DNA of 64,000 nt from Shouchella sp047238345. GTDB taxonomy: Bacteria > Bacillota > Bacilli > Bacillales > Bacillaceae_D. The translations under genes and the position numbers were made by a program. Location: positions 2,976,001-3,040,000 of the forward strand of contig NZ_JBDFMQ010000001.1 of NCBI RefSeq assembly GCF_047238345.1, written 5' to 3'. Shown piece after piece: positions 29,596 to 37,367 of the stretch. The stretch's first letter is position 1. Each line of letters opens with the position of its first letter. Below the pieces are notes generated by a model. It worked only from the letters and a program-made list of their open reading frames with translations, did no database searches and was not told where the DNA came from.

Positions 29596-30040
29596 TTTCC
29601 TTCACCCCACTCTCGTAAAGGTACTTTGTCATAACGAGCATCACGCCGTTGTCTTCATTAATTTCTACTTTATCCATTAACGTACTAATGAGGAATAAGC
29701 CAAGCCCTCCTTCCTTTAAATCTCCAACGGGCTTCTTGGCATCAACAGGACCAAGACGGCTTTCCACTTCCGCTATGTCAAAGCTTTTTCCTTGGTCAGC
29801 TACTACAATTTGAATTCGGTCTTCAAAGATATAGCAAGCTAATGAAATAAATCCGTCTTCTGAATAAGCGTGCTCGACTACATTTGTACATGCTTCAGCT
29901 ACGGCAATTTTCAAATCCTCAATGTCGTCGTAAGAAAAACCTAAACGATTCGCTATACCTGAAACTGTTAGACGTGCGATACTAACAAATTCCGGCTTTG
30001 CAGGAAGTTCTAGATGGATGCGATCATTTTGTTCCATCAC
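29561..30040 (-). CDS. rsbW: Anti-sigma-B factor and serine kinase RsbW
   Basis: 159-aa GHKL-type kinase and anti-sigma factor. The ATP-binding N box is AVAEACTNVVEHAYSE, and the G box appears as GLGLFLISTLMDKVE. It binds SigB or phosphorylates RsbV. The gene overlaps rsbV by 4 nt and sigB by 35 nt. Confidence 0.95.
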   Translation of the reverse strand: MMEQNDRIHLELPAKPEFVSIARLTVSGIANRLGFSYDDIEDLKIAVAEACTNVVEHAYSEDGFISLACYIFEDRIQIVVADQGKSFDIAEVESRLGPVDAKKPVGDLKEGGLGLFLISTLMDKVEINEDNGVMLVMTKYLYESGVKESVDGISSLQSE

Positions 30041-30363
30041 CCTTGTCCCTCCTTCTCTTTAATCGAAATGACTTCATCAAGACCAGTAATCGAGAATAAT
30101 CGTTTGATTCGACTAGACATTCCCAATAACGTTAATTCACTGTTTGTCGCATCTGTTGCTTTTAAAACACCAACAAATACGCCTAAACCTGTACTATCTA
30201 TATATTCTACTTCATCAAAATGAATGTTAATTTGTTGATTTTCTTTTTCAGCTAAAGGAAGTAATGATTCTCTTAATTGAGGTGCCGTGTAGGCATCAAT
30301 TTCTCCCGAAAGGTGTATATGATAAGCGGATTCCACTTGTTCAGACTTTATTGAAAGGTTCAT
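30037..30363 (-). CDS. rsbV: Anti-anti-sigma factor RsbV
   Basis: 108-aa STAS protein. The phosphorylated Ser lies in VEYIDSTGLGVFVG (about residues 52-65). In its unphosphorylated form it sequesters RsbW, freeing SigB. AGGAGGAG gives a strong ribosome site. A sigma-B-like promoter lies directly upstream, as in B. subtilis, for autocatalytic induction of rsbV-rsbW-sigB-rsbX. Confidence 0.95.
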   Translation of the reverse strand: MNLSIKSEQVESAYHIHLSGEIDAYTAPQLRESLLPLAEKENQQINIHFDEVEYIDSTGLGVFVGVLKATDATNSELTLLGMSSRIKRLFSITGLDEVISIKEKEGQG

Positions 30364-30409
30364 ACTTGTTACTCCTCCTAAAAGACCATTTCATTTCCAT
30401 TGTACTCTC

Positions 30410-30435
30410 TTACCACGTATTAATTTACTTTAAAC
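30410..30435 (-). promoter_or_regulatory. Candidate sigma-B promoter before rsbV
   Basis: Minus strand: GTTTAA (30435-30430), 14-nt spacer, TGGTAA (30415-30410). This matches GTTTAA-N12-14-GGGTAT at the -35 and at four of six -10 positions. It overlaps the rsbU stop codon, and its position agrees with the known internal sigma-B promoter in B. subtilis. Confidence 0.6.
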
Positions 30436-31446
30436 CTTTCTTCGCAAAATAATTAATGTAAAGTCATCCCTTAACGTGAAATCTTGTAACTTCATTAACT
30501 CATCATATACATGATCAACCATTTCCTGAGCTGATAAATGCATATATTTACGAATAAGATCTGTGATTTCATCTCTCTCTATAAAGTCGTCGCCAACTCT
30601 GCATTCAGTCACACCATCTGATAAAAGAACAACAAAATCACCAATGTTTAAATGACGTATGTATTCACGGTAGGTCGTTTTCCGAGATACACCTAATACA
30701 AGCCCTTTAGCTCGTAGCTCTTCAAAAGCATCTTTCTCGTCACTGTAAAAAAAGCCTGGTTCATGACCAGCTCCAGAATAATGAAAATCAGAGGTTGTTC
30801 TGTTATAGTAACCATACATCATCGTAATAAACATACTATCGTCAACATTTTGCTCAACGACACGATTTAAATTTTCTAATAAGACAGACGGTTGCAATTG
30901 TTGTTCAGAAGGCAAACTGTCCATCGCGTATTTAATCATCGACATACATAAAGCGGCCGGGACGCCTTTCCCAATAATGTCCGCAATCGCCATTCCAAGT
31001 CCTCTATTATCATCATGTACATAATGATAATAGTCACCGCTCATTTTTTTAGCAGGTACCGAAACAACGCCAACATCGAGAAAGTTGGCATTTGGCTTCT
31101 CTTGCGGCATTAACGTTTGCTGCATATTTGCAGCAACCTCAATTTCCGATTCTAATTCTTGCTGTCGATTTCTTAATATTTGGTGCTCTTGATACGCTAA
31201 GCCATAACCCATCATAACCTCAAGTAATAAATCAAACGAATCCTTAACCTTCTTATCAATGGCGGGTAATAATTCTGTTAATAACTTAAAATGAATGCTC
31301 ACAAACTCTTCTGGAGAGATTTGTTGCTCCAGAAGAAATTTGCTTATCTTTTGCGCTTCATAAAGACTTTCCTCTGATTGATTCTCAAGAAAATCTTTTA
31401 AAATCCGCTTATAGGAGAGTTGTAATTTATGGTCAGTCAATGGCAT
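30430..31446 (-). CDS. rsbU: RsbV-P phosphatase RsbU
   Basis: 338-aa PP2C/SpoIIE-type phosphatase that activates RsbV when bound by RsbT. The N-terminal about 85 residues form the RsbT-binding helical domain, followed by a coiled linker (EIEVAANMQQTLMPQ) and the phosphatase domain with SGDYYHYV, AIADIIGKGVPAAL and LLSDGVTECR. Normal length for the family. It is 12 nt downstream of rsbT. Confidence 0.95.
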   Translation of the reverse strand: MPLTDHKLQLSYKRILKDFLENQSEESLYEAQKISKFLLEQQISPEEFVSIHFKLLTELLPAIDKKVKDSFDLLLEVMMGYGLAYQEHQILRNRQQELESEIEVAANMQQTLMPQEKPNANFLDVGVVSVPAKKMSGDYYHYVHDDNRGLGMAIADIIGKGVPAALCMSMIKYAMDSLPSEQQLQPSVLLENLNRVVEQNVDDSMFITMMYGYYNRTTSDFHYSGAGHEPGFFYSDEKDAFEELRAKGLVLGVSRKTTYREYIRHLNIGDFVVLLSDGVTECRVGDDFIERDEITDLIRKYMHLSAQEMVDHVYDELMKLQDFTLRDDFTLIILRRKV

Positions 31447-31458
31447 TCACGCCCCTCC

Positions 31459-31875
31459 TTACCTTGTCCATTTCGTTGCGGTAATTGTTGTTCCCACTCC
31501 TACTTCAGAATCAATGGTAAACTCATCCATCAATCGTTTTACACCAGGTAAACCAGCACCTAAACCACTAGATGTTGTAAACCCATCAACCATAACCTGT
31601 CTTATATTTTGAATTCCTGGACCTTCGTCTGTCGCTGTTACCCGAATACCTCTACGAGCTCTAGGATTATTCGTATCTTCTACAACTTCCAGACGAATTT
31701 CTCCTCGGTTTGCATACAAATAAATATTCCGTGCAAGCTCTGAGATGGCTGTAGTGATGCGCGCTTGATCGACATTTCCAAAACCAATTTGGCGAGACAG
31801 ATCACGACCTGCTTGTCTAGCCGCCACGATGCCCCACTCATTATTCACTTCAACAGCGGATTGGAGATTATCCAT
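31459..31875 (-). CDS. rsbT: Serine/threonine kinase RsbT
   Basis: 138-aa GHKL kinase that phosphorylates RsbS and RsbR in the stressosome and then leaves to activate RsbU. Motifs: ISELARNIYLYA (N box) and DEGPGIQNIRQVMVDGF with GLGAGLPGVKRLMDEF. It lies 2 nt after rsbS. Confidence 0.95.
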   Translation of the reverse strand: MDNLQSAVEVNNEWGIVAARQAGRDLSRQIGFGNVDQARITTAISELARNIYLYANRGEIRLEVVEDTNNPRARRGIRVTATDEGPGIQNIRQVMVDGFTTSSGLGAGLPGVKRLMDEFTIDSEVGVGTTITATKWTR

Positions 31876-31877
31876 AA

Positions 31878-32234
31878 TTAACCCTCCAATTCCTGTTGCA
31901 AACTTGCGAGTCCTTGCTCAAGGTCTAGAGCGGTTGATACACCCTCTAATTTTATGCCCATGTCGATTAGCGTAATGGCAACAGCCGGCCGAATGCCAGT
32001 CAATACAACTCTCGCCCCCATTAAACTCGACATATCAACGACATCACCTAAAACTTTTGCAATAAAAGAATCAATCATATCAACACTTGTTAAATCAATG
32101 ACAACACCGTTAGAGCCTTCTTCATGAATTTTCCCTAATAAATCTTCTTGAAACTGAAGAGCCGTTTGGTCATCAAGCTCGGTTTGTATGCTGATTAACA
32201 AATACTGATTTAATTTCAGAATTGGAATTCTCAT
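31878..32234 (-). CDS. rsbS: Stressosome scaffold and RsbT antagonist RsbS
   Basis: 118-aa single STAS-domain protein of the stressosome core. The phosphorylatable Ser is in DLTSVDMIDSFIAKVL (about residue 59). Together with RsbR it traps RsbT in unstressed cells. Confidence 0.95.
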   Translation of the reverse strand: MRIPILKLNQYLLISIQTELDDQTALQFQEDLLGKIHEEGSNGVVIDLTSVDMIDSFIAKVLGDVVDMSSLMGARVVLTGIRPAVAITLIDMGIKLEGVSTALDLEQGLASLQQELEG

Positions 32235-32253
32235 ATTCCATTTCTCCTTCCAA

Positions 32254-33072
32254 TTACATATCCGATAATTGTTTACCTGTTATTTCAAGGGCTGTGACAA
32301 CGCCCTTTCTTAAAGTACTTTTCGTTGGAAATTTTGTTAAATCTATTCCTAGATTGACAATCGTTTGTGCAATTTCAGGTCTAATTCCTACTAGTATACA
32401 CTTAGTGCCCACAAGTCGTACAGCTTCAGATGCTTCAATTATATGATGAGCAACCATTGTATCCACAACAGGGACACCTGTAATATCAATTAATACGACT
32501 TTAGAGCGATTTTCAATGACACCTTCTAATAAATTCTCCATTATTAATCTTGCCCGCGCCGTGTCAATACTTCCAATTAAAGGCATAACGGTAATCCCTT
32601 CAAAAACAGGGATAAGCGGCGCAGATAGTTCTAATAGAGACAATTTTTGCAGTTCAATGGTTTCTTCCCACGCTTCCGAATAATCTTTAACGATTCGGTT
32701 CATTCGTTTATCAATCCACTCGTCTAGCTCTATAAGAAATTCCAGTGCTTCCTTCTTTTCAAAATCTGAATCAAGCACAAGTTGCTGACACGCTTTACGC
32801 AGAAGGTGAATGGAATGTGATAGGAAATGAAGCGTCCCTCCATTTTGAATATAGCGGTGTACATAATCATTTATTTTACTATTAAGTTTTTCACTTCGTT
32901 CGTCCGCGGTTTCAAGCATTAAATCTAAAAACTCTTGGTTTGTTTTTTCGAATGATTGATCTGTTAACGATTGTAAGTAGTTTTCAGATCGAAGTTCCGT
33001 TAGCTTCTTTCCCCATTCATCTAGTAGCTTACCCCTATTCTTTTTCAAGTACGAGACAATATAGGACTGCAT
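32254..33072 (-). CDS. rsbR: Stressosome sensor RsbR (RsbRA-type)
   Basis: 272-aa stressosome co-antagonist. The N-terminal half is a helical non-heme globin-like sensory domain, the C-terminal half a STAS domain. Both phosphorylated Thr positions appear kept: GSIDTARA and GVPVVDTMVA. The start at 33072 (MQSYIVSYLKK) is chosen because GGAGGAG precedes it. A longer frame to 33141 would begin inside the promoter found upstream. First gene of the rsb operon here. Confidence 0.92.
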   Translation of the reverse strand: MQSYIVSYLKKNRGKLLDEWGKKLTELRSENYLQSLTDQSFEKTNQEFLDLMLETADERSEKLNSKINDYVHRYIQNGGTLHFLSHSIHLLRKACQQLVLDSDFEKKEALEFLIELDEWIDKRMNRIVKDYSEAWEETIELQKLSLLELSAPLIPVFEGITVMPLIGSIDTARARLIMENLLEGVIENRSKVVLIDITGVPVVDTMVAHHIIEASEAVRLVGTKCILVGIRPEIAQTIVNLGIDLTKFPTKSTLRKGVVTALEITGKQLSDM

Positions 33073-33112
33073 TGATTTGTCTCCTCCTCCCACTAAGAAC
33101 ATCCTTCCCCCT

Positions 33113-33141
33113 ATTATTCCACGAGTTTCGGTTCGTTGCAA
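33113..33141 (-). promoter_or_regulatory. Sigma-A promoter of the rsbR operon
   Basis: Minus strand: -35 TTGCAA (33141-33136), 17-nt spacer, -10 AATAAT (33118-33113). Located after the mazEF terminator, so the rsb operon has its own promoter. Confidence 0.65.
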
Positions 33142-33193
33142 AGGATTATATGTTTGATCACAATACTAATTTTTGTTAGCCTGTCATTTAGAC

Positions 33194-33226
33194 ACAAAAA
33201 AACCCCTAATCAACACCGAGGGGTTA
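33194..33226 (-). terminator. Terminator after mazEF
   Basis: Minus strand: AACCCCT, loop of about 11 nt, AGGGGTT followed by TTTTTG. It overlaps the mazF stop and isolates mazEF from rsbR. Confidence 0.85.
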
Positions 33227-33574
33227 AAAGTCAATCAATCCTAAACTGATTGTCAATGCTTTATCAACTGAATGCATCATCTTTTCATCGAGATGAGTAA
33301 TCTTGTCTGTCAGTCTTTGTTTATCAATTGTTCGTAACTGCTCAAGTAAAATAACAGAATCTCGATCAAATCCATACTTGCTAGCGTTTATTTCTACATG
33401 TGTAGGTAATTTTGCTTTTTGAATTTGAGCCGTAATCGCTGCAACAATAACAGTAGGACTAAACCGATTTCCAATGTTATTTTGAATGATGAGCACTGGT
33501 CGTACCCCACCTTGCTCTGATCCTACAACTGGAGATAGATCAGCAAAATAGACATCTCCGCGTTTCACTATCAA
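33224..33574 (-). CDS. mazF: Endoribonuclease toxin MazF (EndoA/NdoA)
   Basis: 116-aa sequence-specific mRNA interferase. It starts MIVKRGDVYFADLSPVVGSEQGG, with the RGDVYFADLSP and GGVRPVLIIQN motifs typical of Bacillus MazF (UACAU-cleaving). The full family length and key residues are present, so the toxin looks intact. It lies 3 nt after the mazE stop. Confidence 0.95.
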   Translation of the reverse strand: MIVKRGDVYFADLSPVVGSEQGGVRPVLIIQNNIGNRFSPTVIVAAITAQIQKAKLPTHVEINASKYGFDRDSVILLEQLRTIDKQRLTDKITHLDEKMMHSVDKALTISLGLIDF

Positions 33575-33577
33575 AGG

Positions 33578-33766
33578 CTACACCCCACTAACAAGACGTG
33601 TCAGCGTATGATTAGCTTCCTCCTCAGCAAGAAAGGCTTCTGATGCAATCGTTAGATTAATTTTTGCCATTTCCATATAGCCTTGTTGCATCGATTCGCG
33701 AATTTCAGCCTTCAGTTCAGCACGGTCTTTTAGTCTTGGATCATTCCATTTTTCTTGTTCAAGCAC
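33578..33766 (-). CDS. mazE: MazE-type antitoxin, short form lacking the RHH domain
   Basis: 62-aa antitoxin. The C-terminal part GYMEMAKINLTIASEAFLAEEE and the LTRLVSGV end match the MazF-neutralising tail of B. subtilis MazE (EndoAI, 93 aa). The expected N-terminal ribbon-helix-helix DNA-binding domain (about 45 aa) is missing; only a charged helix-like stretch precedes. The start is GTG at 33766, six nt after GAGGTG; an in-frame ATG at 33784 is possible but overlaps that site. The promoter found upstream leaves only about 70 nt of leader, too short for an RHH domain. Confidence 0.85.
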   Translation of the reverse strand: MLEQEKWNDPRLKDRAELKAEIRESMQQGYMEMAKINLTIASEAFLAEEEANHTLTRLVSGV

Positions 33767-33827
33767 AGTGTCCACCTCATTCATTCAGTGTGTATGGCCT
33801 AGACGCCGAATTAGTCCGTTCATATAT

Positions 33828-33842
33828 ACATGTTCTACATGT
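33828..33842 (-). promoter_or_regulatory. Tandem palindrome at the mazE start site (possible operator)
   Basis: ACATGT, 3 nt, ACATGT; read on either strand it forms two 6-bp palindromes with a 9-bp period (TACATGTT repeated). It sits just after the -10 box, where a repressor could block transcription. Confidence 0.45.
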
Positions 33843-33845
33843 TTC

Positions 33846-33874
33846 ATCATAGCATTCTACACCTAACTTTGCAA
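33846..33874 (-). promoter_or_regulatory. Sigma-A promoter of mazEF
   Basis: Minus strand: -35 TTGCAA (33874-33869), 17-nt spacer, -10 TATGAT (33851-33846). Confidence 0.75.
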
Positions 33875-34157
33875 AGCCTCTTTTGAAAAAATAAATTTGC
33901 CCGATTTGAATAAGTTGCTTGGCGCAAACGTCGTCTCGAATCCTAGTTTTACCTACTCTTGTTAATCTATGCAACTTCGATTTTATTTAGTTGTGTTCCG
34001 ATAAAAAACTCATTCATTGTTGTATTGAATATCTCCAACAACAGGGTTCTCAAACCATCATATGTTGCAACACCTGCGTTCCTTCTAATAAAAAGAACCG
34101 GGCACGGGTTCCCCATGACCGGTTTCATTTTCAAACGAACGACAGCTTGCACTCCAC
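33875..34157. other. Intergenic spacer where alr is normally found
   Basis: About 280 nt between the LolA-like gene and the mazEF promoter. In B. subtilis the alanine racemase gene alr occupies this place. Two minus-strand frames (61 and 65 codons) exist but both lack ribosome binding sites and match nothing I recognise. I could not see alanine racemase motifs, so this may be a decayed remnant or plain spacer. Confidence 0.5.
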
Positions 34158-35180
34158 TTATTTCTCGCCTACCGCTACAACTGAACGCGCAACTTCAATT
34201 AACTCTTCTGTTTCCATGTCTTGTGATAACAGTGAGAAGTCAGAGCCATTGTGTGACCACATAATCGTATCATTCATCTGGATACCAACCGCAAAGCCTA
34301 AATCAACAATTTCAGCTGACACTAAGTTCTGCGGTGCAGATGCTGGAACCGCTTGTGCTTGTTCTTGAATAAGCGTGAATGACTTATCACCTGAATATTG
34401 CTGTACATACGTTGTACGGTCTCCTGTTTCCACTTGATCTTCTTGCGGCTGATCATTTACACCATCAGGAACAAATTCAGGGTAATATATACGAAATTCT
34501 TCATTTAACTCCTCTTCAGGATCGGCCATTGTCGGTTCAGACATTTGCGCTCCCGTCATAACCTTCTCTGTTTCGAATTCCTCTGCCGCTACTTCAGGAT
34601 TCTTTTCAAACTCTGTAAACGTAAGATCGACTAACACATTCCCGTCTGCATCCATAATCTTAACAGAGGCTGGTTTTAGATCTTTCTTGTGCAAGCGAAT
34701 TTCTTGGCTATTTAAATTTTTGTTTTGGTACATCGTAGCTGTTGTAAACGTATAGAAATCATCATCTTGAGTAAATTCCATGTCAGCGCCTAAGCTAATA
34801 TCTTTCAGCAATGACTCATAAAGATAAGCTTGACTGCTTGTTTTTGGCCAGTCGCTTTGGAAACGAAATACTTTATTTAATGCAGGTGTAAGAACAAAGA
34901 CCCCTTCGTCATTCTTTAAAATAATTTGGCTTTGGTCATTTGATGTATTCTTCAAATCCACTTTATAATACGTTTGATCTTTTTGCATAACGTCAACGTC
35001 ATAAGTTTGTGGTTCTTGACCTGTAGCTAACTGCATCGTTGCTTTTGACTTGTAGCTTGTTGTTTCTTCAAGTGCCTTTTCTACATCATTTAACACGTCT
35101 TCTTGCGATTTCTCGCCACACCCTACTAAAATCACGACTAATAAAGCAGCGACTAGCGAAAGCCACACCTTTTTTTTCAT
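34158..35180 (-). CDS. ydcC: LolA-like (YdcC-type) sporulation/outer-surface lipoprotein
   Basis: Lipoprotein of about 340 aa with signal peptide and lipobox LVGC. The region after it (about residues 25-190) has the LolA/LolB-like fold pattern, and the C-terminal about 120 residues resemble the DUF4367-type domain, ending at VGEK. B. subtilis YdcC occupies the same position between acpS and alr-mazEF. Substrate or partner unknown. ATG at 35180 is preferred because a GTG at 35192 lies inside the GGGGTG ribosome site. Confidence 0.85.
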   Translation of the reverse strand: MKKKVWLSLVAALLVVILVGCGEKSQEDVLNDVEKALEETTSYKSKATMQLATGQEPQTYDVDVMQKDQTYYKVDLKNTSNDQSQIILKNDEGVFVLTPALNKVFRFQSDWPKTSSQAYLYESLLKDISLGADMEFTQDDDFYTFTTATMYQNKNLNSQEIRLHKKDLKPASVKIMDADGNVLVDLTFTEFEKNPEVAAEEFETEKVMTGAQMSEPTMADPEEELNEEFRIYYPEFVPDGVNDQPQEDQVETGDRTTYVQQYSGDKSFTLIQEQAQAVPASAPQNLVSAEIVDLGFAVGIQMNDTIMWSHNGSDFSLLSQDMETEELIEVARSVVAVGEK

Positions 35181-35295
35181 CTTACTCTTCACCCCTTCAG
35201 CTCACATTCGGCGATTGGACAAAATCCAATACCCCTGTTGCTGTAAACTATATGAGCGGGGTCCAAGCAATATGCAGACAAGTCGTGACAAGTTT

Positions 35296-35658
35296 TCAGG
35301 TTCGCTCAATAATCACCTGCGCAAATGCGTATTCCTTTGAGTGTGTAATGGATAAATGACTCAAAAAATTTTTTTCTCCTTTTATCCAAATTTCCGGCTT
35401 CCCCATGTGGTCAGCTAGAATTTCAATGTCTTGAAAAGAAAGATGGGCACCAATTCCAGTTCCTGTTGCTTTCGCGTAAGCTTCTTTTGCAGCAAAACGT
35501 CCAGCAATGTACTCTACTTGCCGCGATTGTTCAGCTGAAGCAATACGAGAAAACTCTTTTTTTGTTAGAACCCGCGCAATAAATCGCTCTGGCTTGCGCA
35601 AGAGCACTTTTTTGATGCGGTCAATTTCAATGATATCAATACCGGTTCCGGCAATCAT
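35296..35658 (-). CDS. acpS: Holo-[acyl-carrier-protein] synthase AcpS
   Basis: Transfers 4'-phosphopantetheine from CoA to apo-ACP for fatty acid synthesis. The 120-aa protein begins MIAGTGIDIIEIDRIKK with the metal-binding Asp, and contains RFAAKEAYAKATGTG, the second catalytic motif with Glu. The frame is open to 35727, but the ATG at 35658 matches the family start and is preceded by GGGTGAGG. It is divergent from the rhomboid gene. Confidence 0.95.
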   Translation of the reverse strand: MIAGTGIDIIEIDRIKKVLLRKPERFIARVLTKKEFSRIASAEQSRQVEYIAGRFAAKEAYAKATGTGIGAHLSFQDIEILADHMGKPEIWIKGEKNFLSHLSITHSKEYAFAQVIIERT

Positions 35659-35676
35659 CTCCTCACCCTTTCTTAG

Positions 35677-35705
35677 TATGTCTTGCGGTATGGAACTGTT
35701 ATAAT
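35677..35705 (+). promoter_or_regulatory. Possible promoter of the rhomboid gene
   Basis: Perfect -10 TATAAT (35700-35705) with a poor -35 TATGTC at 17-nt spacing, 45 nt before the ATG. Confidence 0.4.
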
Positions 35706-35749
35706 ACGAATAGAATAAAATGATCACTTTATGTAAAAGGAGCTTGCTT

Positions 35750-36502
35750 ATGTTTTTTCGAAATGAGACGTTTTCTTCTTATATAAGAAATTACCCTATC
35801 GTCTCCACGATTATTGCGCTAAACGTAGTGATATTTTTGTTAATGACTCTTTTTCCAGTCATTCGCGAAGCTGGGATCGGCTTTAATTTAGCGATTTCTT
35901 ATGGCGAGTATTGGAGACTGATAACACCAATCTTTCTCCATAGCGATTTGTTTCACCTTGCCTTTAACATGGGTGCGCTTTTGATTTTCGGACCTGCTGT
36001 GGAGTCGATGATTAAAAAGTGGAAATTTGTTTTCCTTTACTTATTACCAGGTGTGCTGGCTAACATCGTCACATTTTTTCTCCAAGATCCTTTTTACTTA
36101 CATCTTGGTGCGTCAGGGTCGATTTATGGTTTATTCGGTGTTTATTTGTACATTTATTTATACCGTAATGATCTCATTAGCAGACAAACATCGCAAATTA
36201 TCGTTCCGCTTGTAATTATTGGCGTCATTATGACATTCATCAATCCGGGCATTAGCATTACTGGTCACATATTCGGTCTCGTCTCCGGTGGATTGCTTGC
36301 CCCGCTGTTTTTAATTGGCGCTACGACTCCATTTGTCTATCGAACACGTACACGTAAAGCTTATATTGACGAAGACGAAGTGTCGTTTAATCCAGACCGC
36401 TGGAAAAATCGAGAACGGAACAAAAAGATTAAAATCGCGTTAATCGTCGTTGCTGTTCTATTATTTCTAGGGTTTGTCTTTTTACAATCCATTCCACAGT
36501 AA
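35750..36502 (+). CDS. Rhomboid family intramembrane serine protease
   Basis: 250-aa polytopic protease that cleaves membrane-embedded substrates. The catalytic Ser is in GASGSIYGLFG and the catalytic His in GHIFGLVSGG. The upstream HSDLFHLAFNM stretch is also conserved in the family. A charged C-terminal tail precedes a last hydrophobic helix. The ATG at 35750 has AAAGGAG at 7 nt; the frame opens 30 nt earlier without a ribosome site. Confidence 0.92.
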   Translation: MFFRNETFSSYIRNYPIVSTIIALNVVIFLLMTLFPVIREAGIGFNLAISYGEYWRLITPIFLHSDLFHLAFNMGALLIFGPAVESMIKKWKFVFLYLLPGVLANIVTFFLQDPFYLHLGASGSIYGLFGVYLYIYLYRNDLISRQTSQIIVPLVIIGVIMTFINPGISITGHIFGLVSGGLLAPLFLIGATTPFVYRTRTRKAYIDEDEVSFNPDRWKNRERNKKIKIALIVVAVLLFLGFVFLQSIPQ

Positions 36503-36596
36503 AGCTTTTCTCCCTCATACAGCATGTCAGCATAGTTAAAGAGTTGTCCGCATATGTATAACCAAGCTTAGCTAATTGTTGTGTGAGGGTGATAAA

Positions 36597-37208
36597 GTGG
36601 GAAAAGGATTACGCTACGTACTAATTTTATTTTTAGGCTGTCTACTTATTAGTGTCGGAATTAACTTCTTCTTCGTTTCTTATCATTTGTTAGATGGAGG
36701 CATTATAGGTATTGGCTTAATTGCACACTATTTATGGAATGTACCTGTTGGGATGACCATTATCGTTGTTAGCATCCCTATTTATATCTTCGCATGGATT
36801 TATTATCGACCGTTCTTTTTTAATTCTCTGGCCGGTGTCATTGTATCCTCTTTAATGATTGACTTTTTTGCTGCCTTCATTCCAGAAACCCCGATACTCG
36901 GTCCATTAGCAAGTGCGGTTATTGGCGGCTTAATGTTAGGGGTCGGTGCTGGTATTATGTTTTTACTCGATATTAGTACAGGCGGTTTCGATCTTCTCGC
37001 TCAAATGATTTCAGCAAAAACGACTTGGAACGTTGGTGTGCTTATTGTTGGTTTTGATTTAGCCGCCGTTGTAGCAGGTATCCCTGTCATTACCTTTGAT
37101 GAAATAATCCTTTCTACCATCGCTGTTATTGCAACTGGTTTTGCCACAACTGTTATTACAGCGGTTGGGGGCGTAAATGCTCATCCAAGGCCACCGTTAA
37201 GCATTTAG
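36597..37208 (+). CDS. YitT/YczE family membrane protein
   Basis: 203-aa membrane protein with five to six helices, containing LLDGGIIGIGLI and GVGAGIMFLLDISTGGFDLLA, which are typical of the YitT/YczE group. The soluble C-terminal DUF2179 domain seen in most YitT proteins is absent. Start is GTG at 36597, six nt after GAGGGT. Function unknown. Confidence 0.8.
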   Translation: MGKGLRYVLILFLGCLLISVGINFFFVSYHLLDGGIIGIGLIAHYLWNVPVGMTIIVVSIPIYIFAWIYYRPFFFNSLAGVIVSSLMIDFFAAFIPETPILGPLASAVIGGLMLGVGAGIMFLLDISTGGFDLLAQMISAKTTWNVGVLIVGFDLAAVVAGIPVITFDEIILSTIAVIATGFATTVITAVGGVNAHPRPPLSI

Positions 37209-37306
37209 GGCATGTATAAATCTCCTGAAAAAATCCAGTACAAGGCGCCGTACACGACGGCAATACTTGCAATTAAAATGAACCAAAATCGGTTACTTTT
37301 CTTCAT
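37205..37306 (-). CDS. Small single-span membrane peptide, 33 aa
   Basis: Not recognised. Reads MKKSNRFWFILIASIAVV followed by a second half ending GDLYMP: a basic N-terminus and one membrane helix. GAGGTG lies 6 nt before the ATG, which is the main support. Its end overlaps the convergent YitT-like gene by 4 nt. No clear promoter beyond a TACAAT -10-like element after the ltaS terminator. Confidence 0.45.
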   Translation of the reverse strand: MKKSNRFWFILIASIAVVYGALYWIFSGDLYMP

Positions 37307-37336
37307 TCCCTACACCTCTTTTCAACCACATTGTAC

Positions 37337-37366
37337 AAAAAAGCCGTCGCAATTGCGACGGCTTTT
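37337..37366. terminator. Terminator at the ltaS 3' end
   Basis: Long perfect palindrome AAAGCCGTCGCA / TGCGACGGCTTT with A and T runs on both sides. It ends ltaS and can act on either strand. Confidence 0.88.
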
Positions 37367-37367
37367 T

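Noticed and set aside
33777..33974. 65-codon minus-strand frame between ydcC and mazE (contains two Cys motifs, CYDETC and TC)
   Set aside because: TTG start with no ribosome site, no recognised family; the mazEF promoter lies within it.
33967..34152. 61-codon minus-strand frame directly after ydcC
   Set aside because: The GTG start abuts GGAG with no spacing, and no homology is recognised; considered as an alr remnant but no motif supports it.
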